Below, piece after piece: positions 40,835-50,456 of a DNA stretch of 64,000 nt (the first letter of the stretch is position 1; each line of letters starts with the position of its first letter). Location: positions 4,588,001 through 4,652,000 of the forward strand of contig NZ_CP038437.2 of the NCBI RefSeq assembly GCF_008329985.2. The letters run 5' to 3'. The position numbers were made by a program, and so were the translations under genes. The notes under the pieces were generated by a model. The model made no database searches. It was given only the letters and a program-made list of their open reading frames with translations, and was not told where the DNA came from. The stretch is from Halomonas binhaiensis. Its GTDB lineage: Bacteria > Pseudomonadota > Gammaproteobacteria > Pseudomonadales > Halomonadaceae.

Positions 40835-42397
40835 GTGAACACTACCGTCCTGCTTTTTCTTGCCCTGTACTTCATCGCCATGCTGGCGGTGGGCGTCATT
40901 TCCATGCGCCGAGGAGGCTCCAGCAGCATGGAAGGCTACTACCTCAGCGGACGCAATGTCGGTCCACTGGTCACTGCCATGACCATGCAGTCCACCTCAA
41001 TGAGTGGCTACATGTTTCTGGGTGCCGGTTCTCTCGGCTACACCCAGGGCTATTACGGTTTCTGGTATGCCGCAGGTGATATTGGTGGCGGCGTTGTCAA
41101 TCTTTCAGTGCTTGGCCGCAGGATGCGCAAGCTGTCCCAGATCATGGGCGCACTGACATCCATCGAGTATCTCGAGAAGCGCTACCCCAGCAAATGGGTT
41201 CGGCTGATTGCCGCGACTCTGTCTGTCTTTCTGCTGGGAGCTTATGTGCTGGCACAGTTCATTGCCGGCGGCAAAGGTCTGGAGCTTGTCACAGGCCTGC
41301 CCTATGAAGTGGCCCTGAGCATCGCCGTGGCGGTCATCCTTGCCTATACCCTTATGGGTGGCTACGGTGCCGTGGCCTATACGGATCTGCTGCAGAGCTT
41401 CGTGATGATCATCGGCATCATCTGGATCCTGGCTGCTACCCTGCAGGAGGTGGGGGGCCTGACCGCCGCCAATGAAGCCATTGCTGCTCTGGACCCAACC
41501 CTGCTCAGTGTCTGGGGCAAAGATCTCGCCTTCGAAGGCCAGTGGGGTATGGTACTCGGTGCCTTTCTGATCTTCTCGATCGGCTACATGGGCTGGCCTC
41601 ACGTTGTCACCCGACACATGGCCATGCGCAACCCTTTCCACGCTCGTCGCGCCGGCGTCTATGCCACCTTGTGGAACCTGATCTTCGTCAGTGCGCCTTA
41701 TATTCTCGGCACCCTGGCCATTCTGGTTCTGCCTGACCTCGACGACCCCGAGCAGGCCATCTTCTCCCTCGCCCAGAATCTGCTGCCTGCGGCAGCCGTC
41801 GGTATCGTGATGGCCGCGATAATGGCGGCCATCATGTCCACTGCAGACTCCATCCTGCTACAGACAGGCAGCATCGCCGCCCGGGATATCTACGAGCGTT
41901 TCATCAATCCGGACATGGGGGAGCGCCAGATGGTACGGGTATCCCAGCTTATCGTCCTGGTACTGGGAGTGGTGTGCGGCATCGTGGCTATCTTCGAGCC
42001 TCCTGCGGTCTTTTCCATCGTCGTATTCACTACCTCGGTACTGGGCAGCGCCTTCCTGCCGGCCTACGTCGCTGCCGTCTGGTGGCGCAAGGCCAATACT
42101 CCAGGGGCGCTGGCCTCGATGATTGTCGGAAGCGCGGTGGCCTTTTTCTGGCAGTACCTGGCGCTAGATAGCGTGACAGAGCTGCATCCCATGCTGGTCG
42201 GTGTAGTGATGTCCAGCCTAGCCATGGTGATCGCCAGCCTGCTGACTCAGGCCAGCCACCCCGTACCAGAACATATCCTGCGTGCCATGGAAGAAACGGC
42301 TGAGCTACGCCCGCTGCCACGCTCCCTGGCATCACAGCAGAGTTTCGAACTGGCCCATGAAGCCATGACGCTCAAGACCCATGGGCGCCAGGCATGA
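40835..42397 (+). CDS. Sodium:solute symporter family protein
   Basis: 520 residues, about 13 membrane helices, starting at a GTG with GGAAGGAG upstream. Family blocks: GYYLSGRNVGPLVTAMTMQSTSMSGYMFLGAGSLGYTQGYYGFWYAAGDIGGGVVN, the sodium site region IEYLEKRYPSKWVRL, GGYGAVAYTDLLQSFVMIIGII and AAIMAAIMSTADSILLQTGSIAARDIYERFI (SSS signature). It resembles pantothenate/proline-type symporters. Placed after beta-alanine catabolism genes, it may import beta-alanine or a related amino acid; substrate not provable from sequence. Confidence 0.9.
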   Translation: MNTTVLLFLALYFIAMLAVGVISMRRGGSSSMEGYYLSGRNVGPLVTAMTMQSTSMSGYMFLGAGSLGYTQGYYGFWYAAGDIGGGVVNLSVLGRRMRKLSQIMGALTSIEYLEKRYPSKWVRLIAATLSVFLLGAYVLAQFIAGGKGLELVTGLPYEVALSIAVAVILAYTLMGGYGAVAYTDLLQSFVMIIGIIWILAATLQEVGGLTAANEAIAALDPTLLSVWGKDLAFEGQWGMVLGAFLIFSIGYMGWPHVVTRHMAMRNPFHARRAGVYATLWNLIFVSAPYILGTLAILVLPDLDDPEQAIFSLAQNLLPAAAVGIVMAAIMAAIMSTADSILLQTGSIAARDIYERFINPDMGERQMVRVSQLIVLVLGVVCGIVAIFEPPAVFSIVVFTTSVLGSAFLPAYVAAVWWRKANTPGALASMIVGSAVAFFWQYLALDSVTELHPMLVGVVMSSLAMVIASLLTQASHPVPEHILRAMEETAELRPLPRSLASQQSFELAHEAMTLKTHGRQA

Positions 42398-42909
42398 AGC
42401 ATGTCATAGAGCTGTCGGACGATATCGGTAGCGAAGAAGCCTGGCTCAAGGCCAGGCTTCCTCTGGAAGGCCTTGAACGCCGATTGGCGATGGTCGATCC
42501 AGGCCTGCGCATTCTCGATATCGAACCTGTCGGCTTTCCCTATCTGCTGTTCCTGTATCGCTGGGAGTCCCGACGCTGGGGAACCCTGCGCCAGGAACTG
42601 ATGAGCTGCCTGGTGGATCGCTGCCAGGGAGTCAGCACGACGCTGGAAGGTGTCGAATTTGGCGACCCTCTGGCCTCGGCCACCCTACCAGCGCCAGAAC
42701 TGGAAACACCGCCGCTTGAGCGCAAGGCGCGCCAGCATGTCATGCAGGTGCGTCGCCACCGCCTCAAGCGTCGGAGTGCAGCAGAACTGGAACTGGCACG
42801 CGCCCAGAACATCCGAAAGCCGCTATGGCGTATCCATGCCCGGCATGGCCAACATGGTGAGCTCGACTTGCTGATCGATGCCATCAACGGTGGTTACTAT
42901 GTGATGTAG
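42394..42909 (+). CDS. Unrecognised protein coupled to the symporter gene
   Basis: 171 residues; the ATG overlaps the symporter stop (ATGA). Residues 1-60 (KHVIELSDDIGSEEAWLKARLPLEGLERRLAMVDPGLRILDIEPVG) look like a small alpha/beta domain, the middle is Pro/Glu-rich, and residues 110-140 are a basic helix (ERKARQHVMQVRRHRLKRRSAAEL). No membrane segment and no known family. It may regulate or stabilise the transporter; this is inferred only from the coupling. Confidence 0.65.
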   Translation: MKHVIELSDDIGSEEAWLKARLPLEGLERRLAMVDPGLRILDIEPVGFPYLLFLYRWESRRWGTLRQELMSCLVDRCQGVSTTLEGVEFGDPLASATLPAPELETPPLERKARQHVMQVRRHRLKRRSAAELELARAQNIRKPLWRIHARHGQHGELDLLIDAINGGYYVM

Positions 42910-42965
42910 GATCATGTGATGTAGGACCGGCTGATGTGGGGCCAGTTAAACCAAGACCTGAGCTC

Positions 42966-44744
42966 TCACTGGTCATTCAGTGAACGTTTGCTGTCTGGCC
43001 GGACGCTAAGCCTCGCCTTGCCAATCTGCAATTCGCGCCAGCGTGGCAAGACCGGTACCAGCTCGCTCGAGGGAATGTTCTCCGATAGCGCAGGACGGTC
43101 ATCCCCTTCCTGCTGCGGGCCATCGATGCTCATGTCCAGCGACCACCACCGTTCCGCTTCCTGATGCTCGGTTTTCCCGGGCTCTGATTTGAGATGCCCT
43201 GATTTGCGATAGAACAGACGCGCTTCGACAAAAGACGAATGATGCAGAACCAGCAGATAGTCAGTTTCACCGTCACCATTCAAGTCCACAGGCAACAACT
43301 GGGCTGCTGTGGTGTATCCGTGATCAAGTTCATCCGCCAGGTCACGGCTCAACGCCTCCCATAGCCCCTCGGGCACCCCTTCCTTCTCCAGGCCGAAGCT
43401 GGCAAGTGCCTTGCCCTGCAAGTCGGAAGCATCACCATCATCATCAGAGGCTGCCCCCAGCAGGCGGTCTATGCGCAAGGCTACCCGGGGATGGCTGTCG
43501 GCATAACGTTCACGCAATACATGCAGGGCCTGGTCGCCAGGGATCGCCAGGTGGTAACGCAGATAAGTGTAATCGAATTCCTCGACATCGATCTTGCCGC
43601 TGTCCAGACGGGACAACTGGCTGGCCAGGGAGATCTTGCGGAAGTCCACCAGCGGAGAATTGACCAGCAGCATGCTCAGCATGACAACCAGGCCGAAGGC
43701 AATGTTTATCCTTCCCACACCACGCATCCAATCATCGCGCCGGCGCAGCATGTTCTGGCAGTAGCCAATGCAGAATAGCGAGAGCAGCGCCCAGATCATA
43801 AATGCCCAGCAACGCTCTACTGTCCAGCCATACTGGGCAACGCGTAGCCACAGGCCATAGCCACTGATGGCACAGTAGATGGGCAGCAAGGCGATCGAGA
43901 CATAGATGGCACGATGTAGCCAAAGTGGGTAATCACGGCGCTCGGGTTCGGCCTGATAAACGACATTGGTGAAGAACAGCATCAAGGCCAGCAGCCACAG
44001 CACCAGGAAGCTGCCACCCGATGCCCAGAGCGGACCCAGCCCGGTGAAAGCCAGTGCAACCAGAAACAGCACACTGACCAGACACAGGATGACAAGGATG
44101 ATCCTGGCCAGGATGTGCAGAATCCCCACGATGGTATCGAACAGGTTCGACTGGCGACGTAGCAGGGCGATTCCCAGGCCATGGGCAACGGACAGGACCG
44201 GATAGAGGAACCAGTGGCTGGAAAACAGATCCTGGAAGAAGTCGATATTGATAGCCGCAAACAGCTCGGCCCACAACAGCAGCAAGGCACTGACACACAA
44301 CGAGAACAGCAGCGCCAGTATCACGGTCAAGGCCGTACGCCAGGAGTCGCGGAACAGAATACGATATTCCAGGGGACCGCCGCGGCTCACTTGCTGAATG
44401 TACAGGACCACCTTGAAGGTGGCGATGGCCAGTGTCATGCCCAAGCCCGGAACCAGGTCGAGGCTATCCACATGCTGCTGGGTGCCCGTGTAATAGCCGA
44501 GCGTTCCTACCACCCCCGTGTACAGGCACGTCCACAGTACAACTCTTGCCGCCTGTTCACGGGTATATGTCAGCAGCAGCACTTCCGGGCCGAAGATCAC
44601 CATGCTGTACAGGGCGATCAGCCACCCAGGAGACACGGCAGGCCAGACTTCGAGTTCCAGCGATTGATGCAGCGCCAGTAGCGCCAATCCCTGAAACAGG
44701 GCTAGCAGGATGAGAGTCGGTGTCAGGCTGGGCTTGTGGTCCAT
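42966..44744 (-). CDS. DUF4153 domain membrane protein
   Basis: About 592 residues from the ATG at 44744 (MDHKPSLTPTLILLALFQGLALLALHQSLE). Twelve or more hydrophobic segments fill the first 400 residues, with RHAxW-type blocks such as DYPLWLHRAIYVSIALLPIYCAISGYGLWLRVAQYGWTVERCW; a soluble C-terminal domain of about 190 residues (LSRLDSGKIDVEEFDYTYLRYHLAIPGDQALHVLRERYADSHPR...) contains PVDLNGDGETDYLLVLHHSSF, a short Ca-binding-like loop. DUF4153 proteins are of unknown function. It is convergent with the symporter unit. Confidence 0.82.
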   Translation of the reverse strand: MDHKPSLTPTLILLALFQGLALLALHQSLELEVWPAVSPGWLIALYSMVIFGPEVLLLTYTREQAARVVLWTCLYTGVVGTLGYYTGTQQHVDSLDLVPGLGMTLAIATFKVVLYIQQVSRGGPLEYRILFRDSWRTALTVILALLFSLCVSALLLLWAELFAAINIDFFQDLFSSHWFLYPVLSVAHGLGIALLRRQSNLFDTIVGILHILARIILVILCLVSVLFLVALAFTGLGPLWASGGSFLVLWLLALMLFFTNVVYQAEPERRDYPLWLHRAIYVSIALLPIYCAISGYGLWLRVAQYGWTVERCWAFMIWALLSLFCIGYCQNMLRRRDDWMRGVGRINIAFGLVVMLSMLLVNSPLVDFRKISLASQLSRLDSGKIDVEEFDYTYLRYHLAIPGDQALHVLRERYADSHPRVALRIDRLLGAASDDDGDASDLQGKALASFGLEKEGVPEGLWEALSRDLADELDHGYTTAAQLLPVDLNGDGETDYLLVLHHSSFVEARLFYRKSGHLKSEPGKTEHQEAERWWSLDMSIDGPQQEGDDRPALSENIPSSELVPVLPRWRELQIGKARLSVRPDSKRSLNDQ

Positions 44745-44813
44745 CCTTGGAGCACTCCTGTGTATCAGACATGACGAATCATTGCACACCTGGGCCATGG
44801 GGCCCTAGAAAGC

Positions 44814-44852
44814 ACAACCCCCAGCGACCTGAGGCAGGGCTGGGGGTTGTGG
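44814..44852 (-). terminator. Terminator after nrdJb
   Basis: ACAACCCCCAGC / GCTGGGGGTTGT form a 12-bp stem around a 14-base loop, 30 bases after the nrdJb stop on the reverse strand. Confidence 0.75.
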
Positions 44853-44880
44853 CATCAACGGCAGCCTGTCGCGCTAGCGA

Positions 44881-45696
44881 TCAACCACACTTGGACCAGC
44901 CACAGCCTGCATAACAGGTCGGACAACCATCCATCATGATCAACTCACCGCGACATTCAGGACAATGGCCGACCACCGCGGGACCGTCGCCTTGCGAGTG
45001 CTCTTTGCCCTGGGAGCCATCCTGACTCTGGCCGCCTGCCTGAGCCTTGCCATCGATAGGTTCGGAAGCACCAGCCTGTGCTATTTCTTCATCCTCGACT
45101 TCTGCCGGAAACCAGCCATGGCCGGAAGCCTGGCGCCTGGCATAACGGCTGACCAGCTCTTCTACCGGGACCTGACGACCATCCTGGTCGAGGAAACCGC
45201 GACGATAGAGAATCTGCTGTATCGACCAGGCAATGGCTGCCACTTCGGAGTCGTGGAACATGGGCTTGCCCCAACGATTCATCCCACAGCGCACCAGCCC
45301 TTTATCCCATGCGACCTTGCGCAGGTCGGCCACCGCTTGAGTGACGTACCCGCCGCGAGCAGCCAAGGACAGGCTGCGCATGGTGGCAGTGATCCACTGG
45401 TGCTCACTGGACAGCTGACCGGAAGGGAAGAAAAACTCCACCGGCCGCTCAATGATCACACGCTGACCATTGAGTACACCTTCCACCGGCATGAAGGACA
45501 CCAGCAGGTAGACCTTCTTGCGCCCTTCAGCACCAACGTAAGAGATTTTCTCGGATACTGCTTCCAGGGTGCCTTCAGGGCGCGAAGCAATACGCAACGT
45601 CAGCGGGTTTTCTTCAGGCAACGGTGCCGGAGGAGGCGTTTCCTGCTCCGCCTTGACCCGGTAGCCCACGATCTTCGAGTTGATTTCGACAGCCAT
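44881..45696 (-). CDS. nrdJb: Class II ribonucleotide reductase, small C-terminal part NrdJb
   Basis: 271 residues matching the C-terminal partner of split B12-dependent ribonucleotide reductases (as nrdJb in Pseudomonas). The N-terminal part (EINSKIVGYRVKAEQ, LRIASRPEGTLEAVSEKISYVGAEGRKKVYLLVSFMPVEGV) is followed by WDKGLVRCGMNRWGKPMFHDSEVAAIAWSIQQIL and a Gln/Gly/Ser-rich linker. The extreme C terminus CPECRGELIMMDGCPTCYAGCGWSKCG has a zinc-ribbon Cys set and the redox-active Cys tail that reduces the active site. Encoded 57 bases after nrdJa. Works with NrdJa in deoxyribonucleotide synthesis. Confidence 0.9.
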   Translation of the reverse strand: MAVEINSKIVGYRVKAEQETPPPAPLPEENPLTLRIASRPEGTLEAVSEKISYVGAEGRKKVYLLVSFMPVEGVLNGQRVIIERPVEFFFPSGQLSSEHQWITATMRSLSLAARGGYVTQAVADLRKVAWDKGLVRCGMNRWGKPMFHDSEVAAIAWSIQQILYRRGFLDQDGRQVPVEELVSRYARRQASGHGWFPAEVEDEEIAQAGASEPIDGKAQAGGQSQDGSQGKEHSQGDGPAVVGHCPECRGELIMMDGCPTCYAGCGWSKCG

Positions 45697-45753
45697 CAGC
45701 GGGCTCCTCCAGGTAACAGATGATTCAACAGGGACGCCGACATATCGTCACAC

Positions 45754-47865
45754 TTACCACTTGCCATATGTCCCCTCCTTCAAGGCGTCATAAAGGTTGG
45801 CGGCAGTATGCTCTTCGCCGTCGTAGACCACCTTTTCGTCACCTTTCAGTTCCACTGTCTCACCGTTTTCCAGCTCGAATACGTAGGTGGTGTTCTTGAG
45901 ATCATCCTCACGCACCAGCACACCCTGGAAAGCTTCCGGATTGAAGCGGAAGGTCGTGCATCCCTTGAGGCGACTCTGATAGGCATCCAGATACAGGTCC
46001 TTGAATGCCTCGAAGGGGAATTCGGTAGGTACATTGACGGTCTTGGAAATCGCCGAGTCGACCCATGCCTGAGCGGCAGCCTGTATCGCCACATGCTGCT
46101 TTGGTGTGACCGCATCGGCCGTCACGAAATAGTCAGGCAGATCACTCTCCACCGCATCGGAACTGATGAAATGGCGATAGGCGGCCAGCTCGAAGGAAAC
46201 CACTTCCACCTGTTCCTTGGTCTTCTTGCCAGCCTGGATCACATTGCGGAAGTAACGATGCGAGAACGATGGCTCGATACCATTGGACGCGTTATTACCC
46301 AGTGACAGGCTGATGGTGCCGGTGGGGGCAATGGAAGAATGATGCGTAAAACGTGCGCCATGCTCGGCCAGCTCGACGACCAGTTCCGGCTCGACTTCGG
46401 CAACCTTCTGCATATAGCGGCTATAGCGAGCATGCAGAATGCGTCCTGGGACCTTGTCGCCCACTTCATACCCATCACGCGCCAGCTCCGGACGCTCACG
46501 CAGCATCTTCGGGGTCAGCTCGAATTCTTCTTCAAGAATCGGCGCCATGCCCTTTTCCTTGGACAGCAGCAAGGCCTGCTTCCAGCCTTCCACCGCCAGT
46601 ACCCGGCTGACTTCTTCAGTAAAGGCCAGGGATTCAGGCGAGCCATAGGGCATCTTGAGCATGGTCAAGGTGGAACCCAACCCCAGGAAGCCCATGCCAT
46701 GCCGGCGCTTGGCTTCGATTTCGCGGCGCTGGCCTTCCAGCGGCAGGCCGCTGATCTCCACGACGTTATCGAGCATGCGGGTGAAGATAGCCACTACTTC
46801 GCGGTAAGTATTCCAGTCAAAACGCGGCTTCTTGCCGAAAGGATCGACAACGAAACGGGTGAGGTTCACTGACCCCAGCAGACAGGCTCCCTCTGGCGGC
46901 AATGGCTGCTCACCGCAGGGGTTGGTGGCTCGGATCGACTCGCAGAACCAGTTGTTGTTCATCCGATTGACCTGGTCGATCAGAATGAAACCCGGCTCTG
47001 CGTAGTCGTAGGTGGAGCGCATGATGGTGTCCCACAGCTCTCGCGCCTTGATCACCTCCACCACACGGCAGGCCACACGACCTTCAGCATCCACGGTGTA
47101 ACCGTCTTCGATAACCGGCCAGTCGCGATAGATCAGCTCTCTGTCGTCCACATCCCCCTTTTCACCGCCATGCAGCGGGAAGGCCAGCGGCCAGTCAGCA
47201 TCATTCTTCACCGCTTCCATGAATTCATCGGTGATCAGCAGGCTGAGGTTGAATTGACGTAGACGCCCGGCCTCACGCTTGGCCTCGATGAAATCACGTA
47301 CATCAGGATGGCCAACATCGAAGGTGCCCATCTGAGCGCCACGACGACCACCCGCAGAAGCGACGGTGAAACACATCTTGTCGAAGATATCCATGAACGC
47401 CAACGGACCATTGGTGCCGGCACCGGCGCCAAACACAAAGGCCCCTTTATGGCGCAGTGTGGAAAACTCGTAACCGATGCCACACCCCGCTTTCAGCGTC
47501 ATTCCGGCGTCCACCACGCTGCCGAGAATATCCTGCATGGAGTCATGGATGGTGCGGGATACGGTGCAGTTGATCAGGCTGACTGCCGGCTTGTAGCCTT
47601 CAGCCCCCGCATTGGACATGATCCGACCCGCTGGTACCGCGCCATGCTCCAGTGCCCAACGGAACTTGGGCAGCCAGTGTTCGGCCTGGTCACCTTCCAC
47701 GGCAGCAAGCGCTTTGGCAACACGTTCCCAGGTCGCGCCAAGATCGGCGTCGACAGGTTGGCCGTGGCGATCCTTCAACCGGTACTTGGCATCCCATATG
47801 TCATAAGAAGGGCCCTGCATAGGTACCTCCTGCGACAACGCAGCGACCTTGGAAGATGTCGTCAT
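45754..47865 (-). CDS. nrdJa: Class II (adenosylcobalamin-dependent) ribonucleotide reductase, catalytic part NrdJa
   Basis: 703 residues covering the ten-stranded barrel. Start YDIWDAKYRLKDRHGQPVDADLGATWERVAKALA; catalytic motifs ISLINCTVSRTIHDSMQDIL, GCGIGYEFSTLRHKGAFVFGAGAGTNGPLAFMDIFDKMCFTVASAGGRRGAQMGTFDVGHPD and NPCGEQPLPPEGACLLGSVNLTRF with the Cys/Glu pair of the active site; GTISLSLGNNASNGIEP in the C-terminal part. Reduces ribonucleotides with B12 radical chemistry, with or without oxygen. The C-terminal redox tail is provided by nrdJb. Upstream lies an NrdR-box-like site. No cobalamin riboswitch was recognised. Confidence 0.94.
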   Translation of the reverse strand: MTTSSKVAALSQEVPMQGPSYDIWDAKYRLKDRHGQPVDADLGATWERVAKALAAVEGDQAEHWLPKFRWALEHGAVPAGRIMSNAGAEGYKPAVSLINCTVSRTIHDSMQDILGSVVDAGMTLKAGCGIGYEFSTLRHKGAFVFGAGAGTNGPLAFMDIFDKMCFTVASAGGRRGAQMGTFDVGHPDVRDFIEAKREAGRLRQFNLSLLITDEFMEAVKNDADWPLAFPLHGGEKGDVDDRELIYRDWPVIEDGYTVDAEGRVACRVVEVIKARELWDTIMRSTYDYAEPGFILIDQVNRMNNNWFCESIRATNPCGEQPLPPEGACLLGSVNLTRFVVDPFGKKPRFDWNTYREVVAIFTRMLDNVVEISGLPLEGQRREIEAKRRHGMGFLGLGSTLTMLKMPYGSPESLAFTEEVSRVLAVEGWKQALLLSKEKGMAPILEEEFELTPKMLRERPELARDGYEVGDKVPGRILHARYSRYMQKVAEVEPELVVELAEHGARFTHHSSIAPTGTISLSLGNNASNGIEPSFSHRYFRNVIQAGKKTKEQVEVVSFELAAYRHFISSDAVESDLPDYFVTADAVTPKQHVAIQAAAQAWVDSAISKTVNVPTEFPFEAFKDLYLDAYQSRLKGCTTFRFNPEAFQGVLVREDDLKNTTYVFELENGETVELKGDEKVVYDGEEHTAANLYDALKEGTYGKW

Positions 47866-47956
47866 TCGTATCCTCTCCGATGGATCTCGGCATGTAAACG
47901 TATAGCGAAACGGGTGTCCGCGCGAGGGCTGCGCATACTAACGCAGACCACTCACC

Positions 47957-47972
47957 AGCACCATATATAGTA
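47957..47972. promoter_or_regulatory. NrdR-box candidate
   Basis: CAGCACCATATATAGTAG fits the NrdR consensus aCA-CwAtATaTwGtgt in its core (CATATATAG). It lies about 100 bases before the nrdJa start. A clear second box 31-32 bases away, which NrdR usually needs, is not seen, so the call is tentative. Confidence 0.4.
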
Positions 47973-48141
47973 GAAAAGTGAATAGAAAATACAACATGAA
48001 GTATATTTAGGAGAAGACGCCGGAGAAGCACCAGCCCAGCAACTGCCAGGTCCGGCACTCAGAGACGCGCCATGACCTGCTCAGAATACTGCGACATCCT
48101 GTCATGCCGCAGCCCGGATTCACCCGCTTGGACGACAGGGG

Positions 48142-49527
48142 TCAGACCGTGCGGGAATATCTCCCGGCCCCCTCTCCCAGATAAGCATCGAAGGCCATGG
48201 CGACATTGCGCAACATCAAGCGTCCGCTCGGTAGTACACGCAAGTACTGGGCATCAATGGTGACCAGGCCGTCATCCTGCATTTCTTCCAGCGCTTCCAG
48301 GGCCGCGGAAAAATGTTCCCGGAATATAATGTCATGACGCTTTTCGATTGCGCTGAAGTCCACTTGTCCATGGCACATCACCGCAGTGATCACATCAGCA
48401 CGCAGATGATCCTCGGCGCTAAGCACATAACCGCGCAATACAGGCAGCTCACCAGCATCCAGACACTTCATGTACTCGGCAGTGGTCTTGACGTTCTGGC
48501 TATAGGCATCCGCCATCCGGCCGATAGCCGTCACGCCCAGGCCAATCATGTCGCACTCGGCTCGGGTCGAATATCCCTGGAAATTGCGTTGCAGGGTGCC
48601 ATCCTGCCGGGCCAGGCTCAGCTCATCCTCGGGCAGGGCGAAATGGTCCATGCCGATGTAGACATAACCCGCCTGAGTCAGTCTGGAAATGGTCAATTCC
48701 AACAGCTCCAACTTGCGTTCAGGAGGCGGCATGTCCTCGTTGCGAATCAAGCGCTGAGCCTTGAACAAGGATGGCAGATGAGCATAGCTGTAGGCCGCGA
48801 TACGATCCGGCCTCAATGCGATGACCTTTTCCAGAGTAGTGGCGAAACTATCGATGGTCTGTAGCGGAAGACCATAGATCAGATCCACCGACACAGAGGC
48901 AAACCCGGCCTCTCGAGCAGATGCCATCAAGGCCGTAACCTGAGCCTCACTCTGCACTCGATTAACTGCCCTCTGTACTCGTTCATCGAAATCCTGCACC
49001 CCGAAACTCACGCGATTGAAACCCAGTTCGCGCAGTTGACTGATCTGCTCGGTGCTGACTGTTCTTGGATCAACCTCAAGAGAAAACTCACGTGTTTCCG
49101 GTGCCGAAAAATGGAACGCGGAGGATAGGGCATCCACCAGTTCAGCAAGCTGGTCATTGGAAAGAAAAGTTGGTGTTCCGCCACCAAGATGCAATTGAGA
49201 AAGCTCTCGATTTTCATCGAACAATGCAGCCTGAAGTACAATTTCACGCTTCAGATAATCTAGATATTCTGATGCTCTCTCACGGTTATGAGTAATGATC
49301 TTGGAGCAGGCACAGTAATAGCACAGACTTTCACAGAACGGCACATGAATATAAACCGATAATGGCCGTGCGTGATGTCTATGACTTTTGCTCACTGCAC
49401 GCAGGTAATCATGGGCATCATAGGCATCTTGGAAATGAGGAGCCGTTGGATAGGAAGTATAGCGAGGTCCAGGTCGGTCATATTTTTCGGCCAGGTGTCG
49501 TTGGAAGGGAACAACATCGACAGACAT
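48142..49527 (-). CDS. hemN: Oxygen-independent coproporphyrinogen III oxidase
   Basis: About 461 residues from the ATG at 49527, with GAGGAG upstream. Radical SAM enzyme: CESLCYYCACSKII (CxxxCxxC iron-sulfur motif), LHLGGGTPTFLSNDQL, FSLEVDPRTV, LGFNRVSFGVQDFDERVQRAVNRVQ and DLIYGLPLQT are classic HemN blocks; IGMDHFALPEDELSLARQ and the C-terminal HemN lid domain follow. Decarboxylates coproporphyrinogen III to protoporphyrinogen IX in anaerobic haem synthesis. The gap to nsrR holds weak FNR-like and NsrR-like sites. Confidence 0.95.
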   Translation of the reverse strand: MSVDVVPFQRHLAEKYDRPGPRYTSYPTAPHFQDAYDAHDYLRAVSKSHRHHARPLSVYIHVPFCESLCYYCACSKIITHNRERASEYLDYLKREIVLQAALFDENRELSQLHLGGGTPTFLSNDQLAELVDALSSAFHFSAPETREFSLEVDPRTVSTEQISQLRELGFNRVSFGVQDFDERVQRAVNRVQSEAQVTALMASAREAGFASVSVDLIYGLPLQTIDSFATTLEKVIALRPDRIAAYSYAHLPSLFKAQRLIRNEDMPPPERKLELLELTISRLTQAGYVYIGMDHFALPEDELSLARQDGTLQRNFQGYSTRAECDMIGLGVTAIGRMADAYSQNVKTTAEYMKCLDAGELPVLRGYVLSAEDHLRADVITAVMCHGQVDFSAIEKRHDIIFREHFSAALEALEEMQDDGLVTIDAQYLRVLPSGRLMLRNVAMAFDAYLGEGAGRYSRTV

Positions 49528-49727
49528 CAAAGACTCTCCTCGCCCCGTGTGGCAGATACCTCTTTCAGGGCAATATCCTGATCATCATGCCTCCGGCAGA
49601 ATCAGGCTGCAGCGAGGCTTCGTCATGATGCTCATTGTGCCATCGAAGCAGGTGATTCGTGCCTCGCGCATAACCAGAATATGACCTGCATCAATAATGC
49701 GTCACTTATTAATCCATTACCTACCTC

Positions 49728-49766
49728 AAAGATGGATACTTGGCATACGCACTGACTCAGATCAGG
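49728..49766. promoter_or_regulatory. Possible NsrR half site and FNR-like box
   Basis: AAGATGGAT at 49729-49737 resembles an NsrR half site; CTGACTCAGATCAG at 49752-49765 is a degenerate TTGAT-N4-ATCAA FNR/Anr box. Both lie between hemN and nsrR. Matches are weak. Confidence 0.3.
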
Positions 49767-49912
49767 CATTGTCTTTCTCTTTCTCGCCATACTCTGTGCC
49801 AACTTGCGCTATCTGCTCTTCCTCCAAGAGCGGGCAATGCTAGAGTCAGATTCATCCACATTGTCTTGTTAATTTTCTACTACGTTGCCTTTACGGTACC
49901 GAGATACTAACG

Positions 49913-50362
49913 ATGCACCTCACTCGTTTTACTGATTACTCATTGCGTGTCCTCATGTATCTGGCTGATGCAGGAGATGAGCGTACTACCATCGCAGAAA
50001 TTGCAGCGCGATTTTCAGTTTCACGCAACCATCTTATGAAGGTGGTACAGGAACTTAGCCGCCTGGGATATGTCTGTGCCATTCGAGGTAAACACGGTGG
50101 CCTTTCTCTCAAGCGGGCGCCTGAATCCATCCGCCTGGGCGCCCTGATACAGGATACTGAACATAGCCTGGCGCTGGTGGAATGCAGTGTCGATGAGGAT
50201 AACTGTCATCTATCACCCGCATGCCGCTTCAACAGCATTGCCAGTGAAGCCTTGCAGGCTTTCCTGAAGTCCCTGGACAATTACACATTGGCCGACCTCA
50301 TGGTTCCCGATTGCCGCACACGCCTGCGTGAAATGAAGCGGATCAACGTTCACGTCGAATAG
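49913..50362 (+). CDS. nsrR: Nitric-oxide-sensitive repressor, Rrf2 family
   Basis: 149 residues, Rrf2 family. MHLTRFTDYSLRVLMYLADAGDERTTIAEIAARFSVSRNHLMKVVQELSRLGYVCAIRGKHGGLSLKRAPESIRLGALI is the winged HTH with its wing; LVECSVDEDNCHLSPACRF holds the three Cys that bind an iron-sulfur cluster in NsrR; YTLADLM follows. NO-damaged NsrR releases genes for NO defence. Its neighbour hemN is divergent. The local hmp gene has NorR sites instead, so NsrR targets are probably elsewhere. Confidence 0.9.
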   Translation: MHLTRFTDYSLRVLMYLADAGDERTTIAEIAARFSVSRNHLMKVVQELSRLGYVCAIRGKHGGLSLKRAPESIRLGALIQDTEHSLALVECSVDEDNCHLSPACRFNSIASEALQAFLKSLDNYTLADLMVPDCRTRLREMKRINVHVE

Positions 50363-50456
50363 ACTTGGGATGACACCAACGGGGGAGCCCCCTTGGAAGG
50401 ACGACAGCCCTCGCAGAGCATGCTAGCCTCGCCGCAGCTGATTTAGAGGAGTTGTC

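Noticed and set aside
44965..45723. Forward ORF of 252 codons opposite nrdJb
   Set aside because: Antisense of nrdJb, whose motifs and Cys tail are unambiguous.
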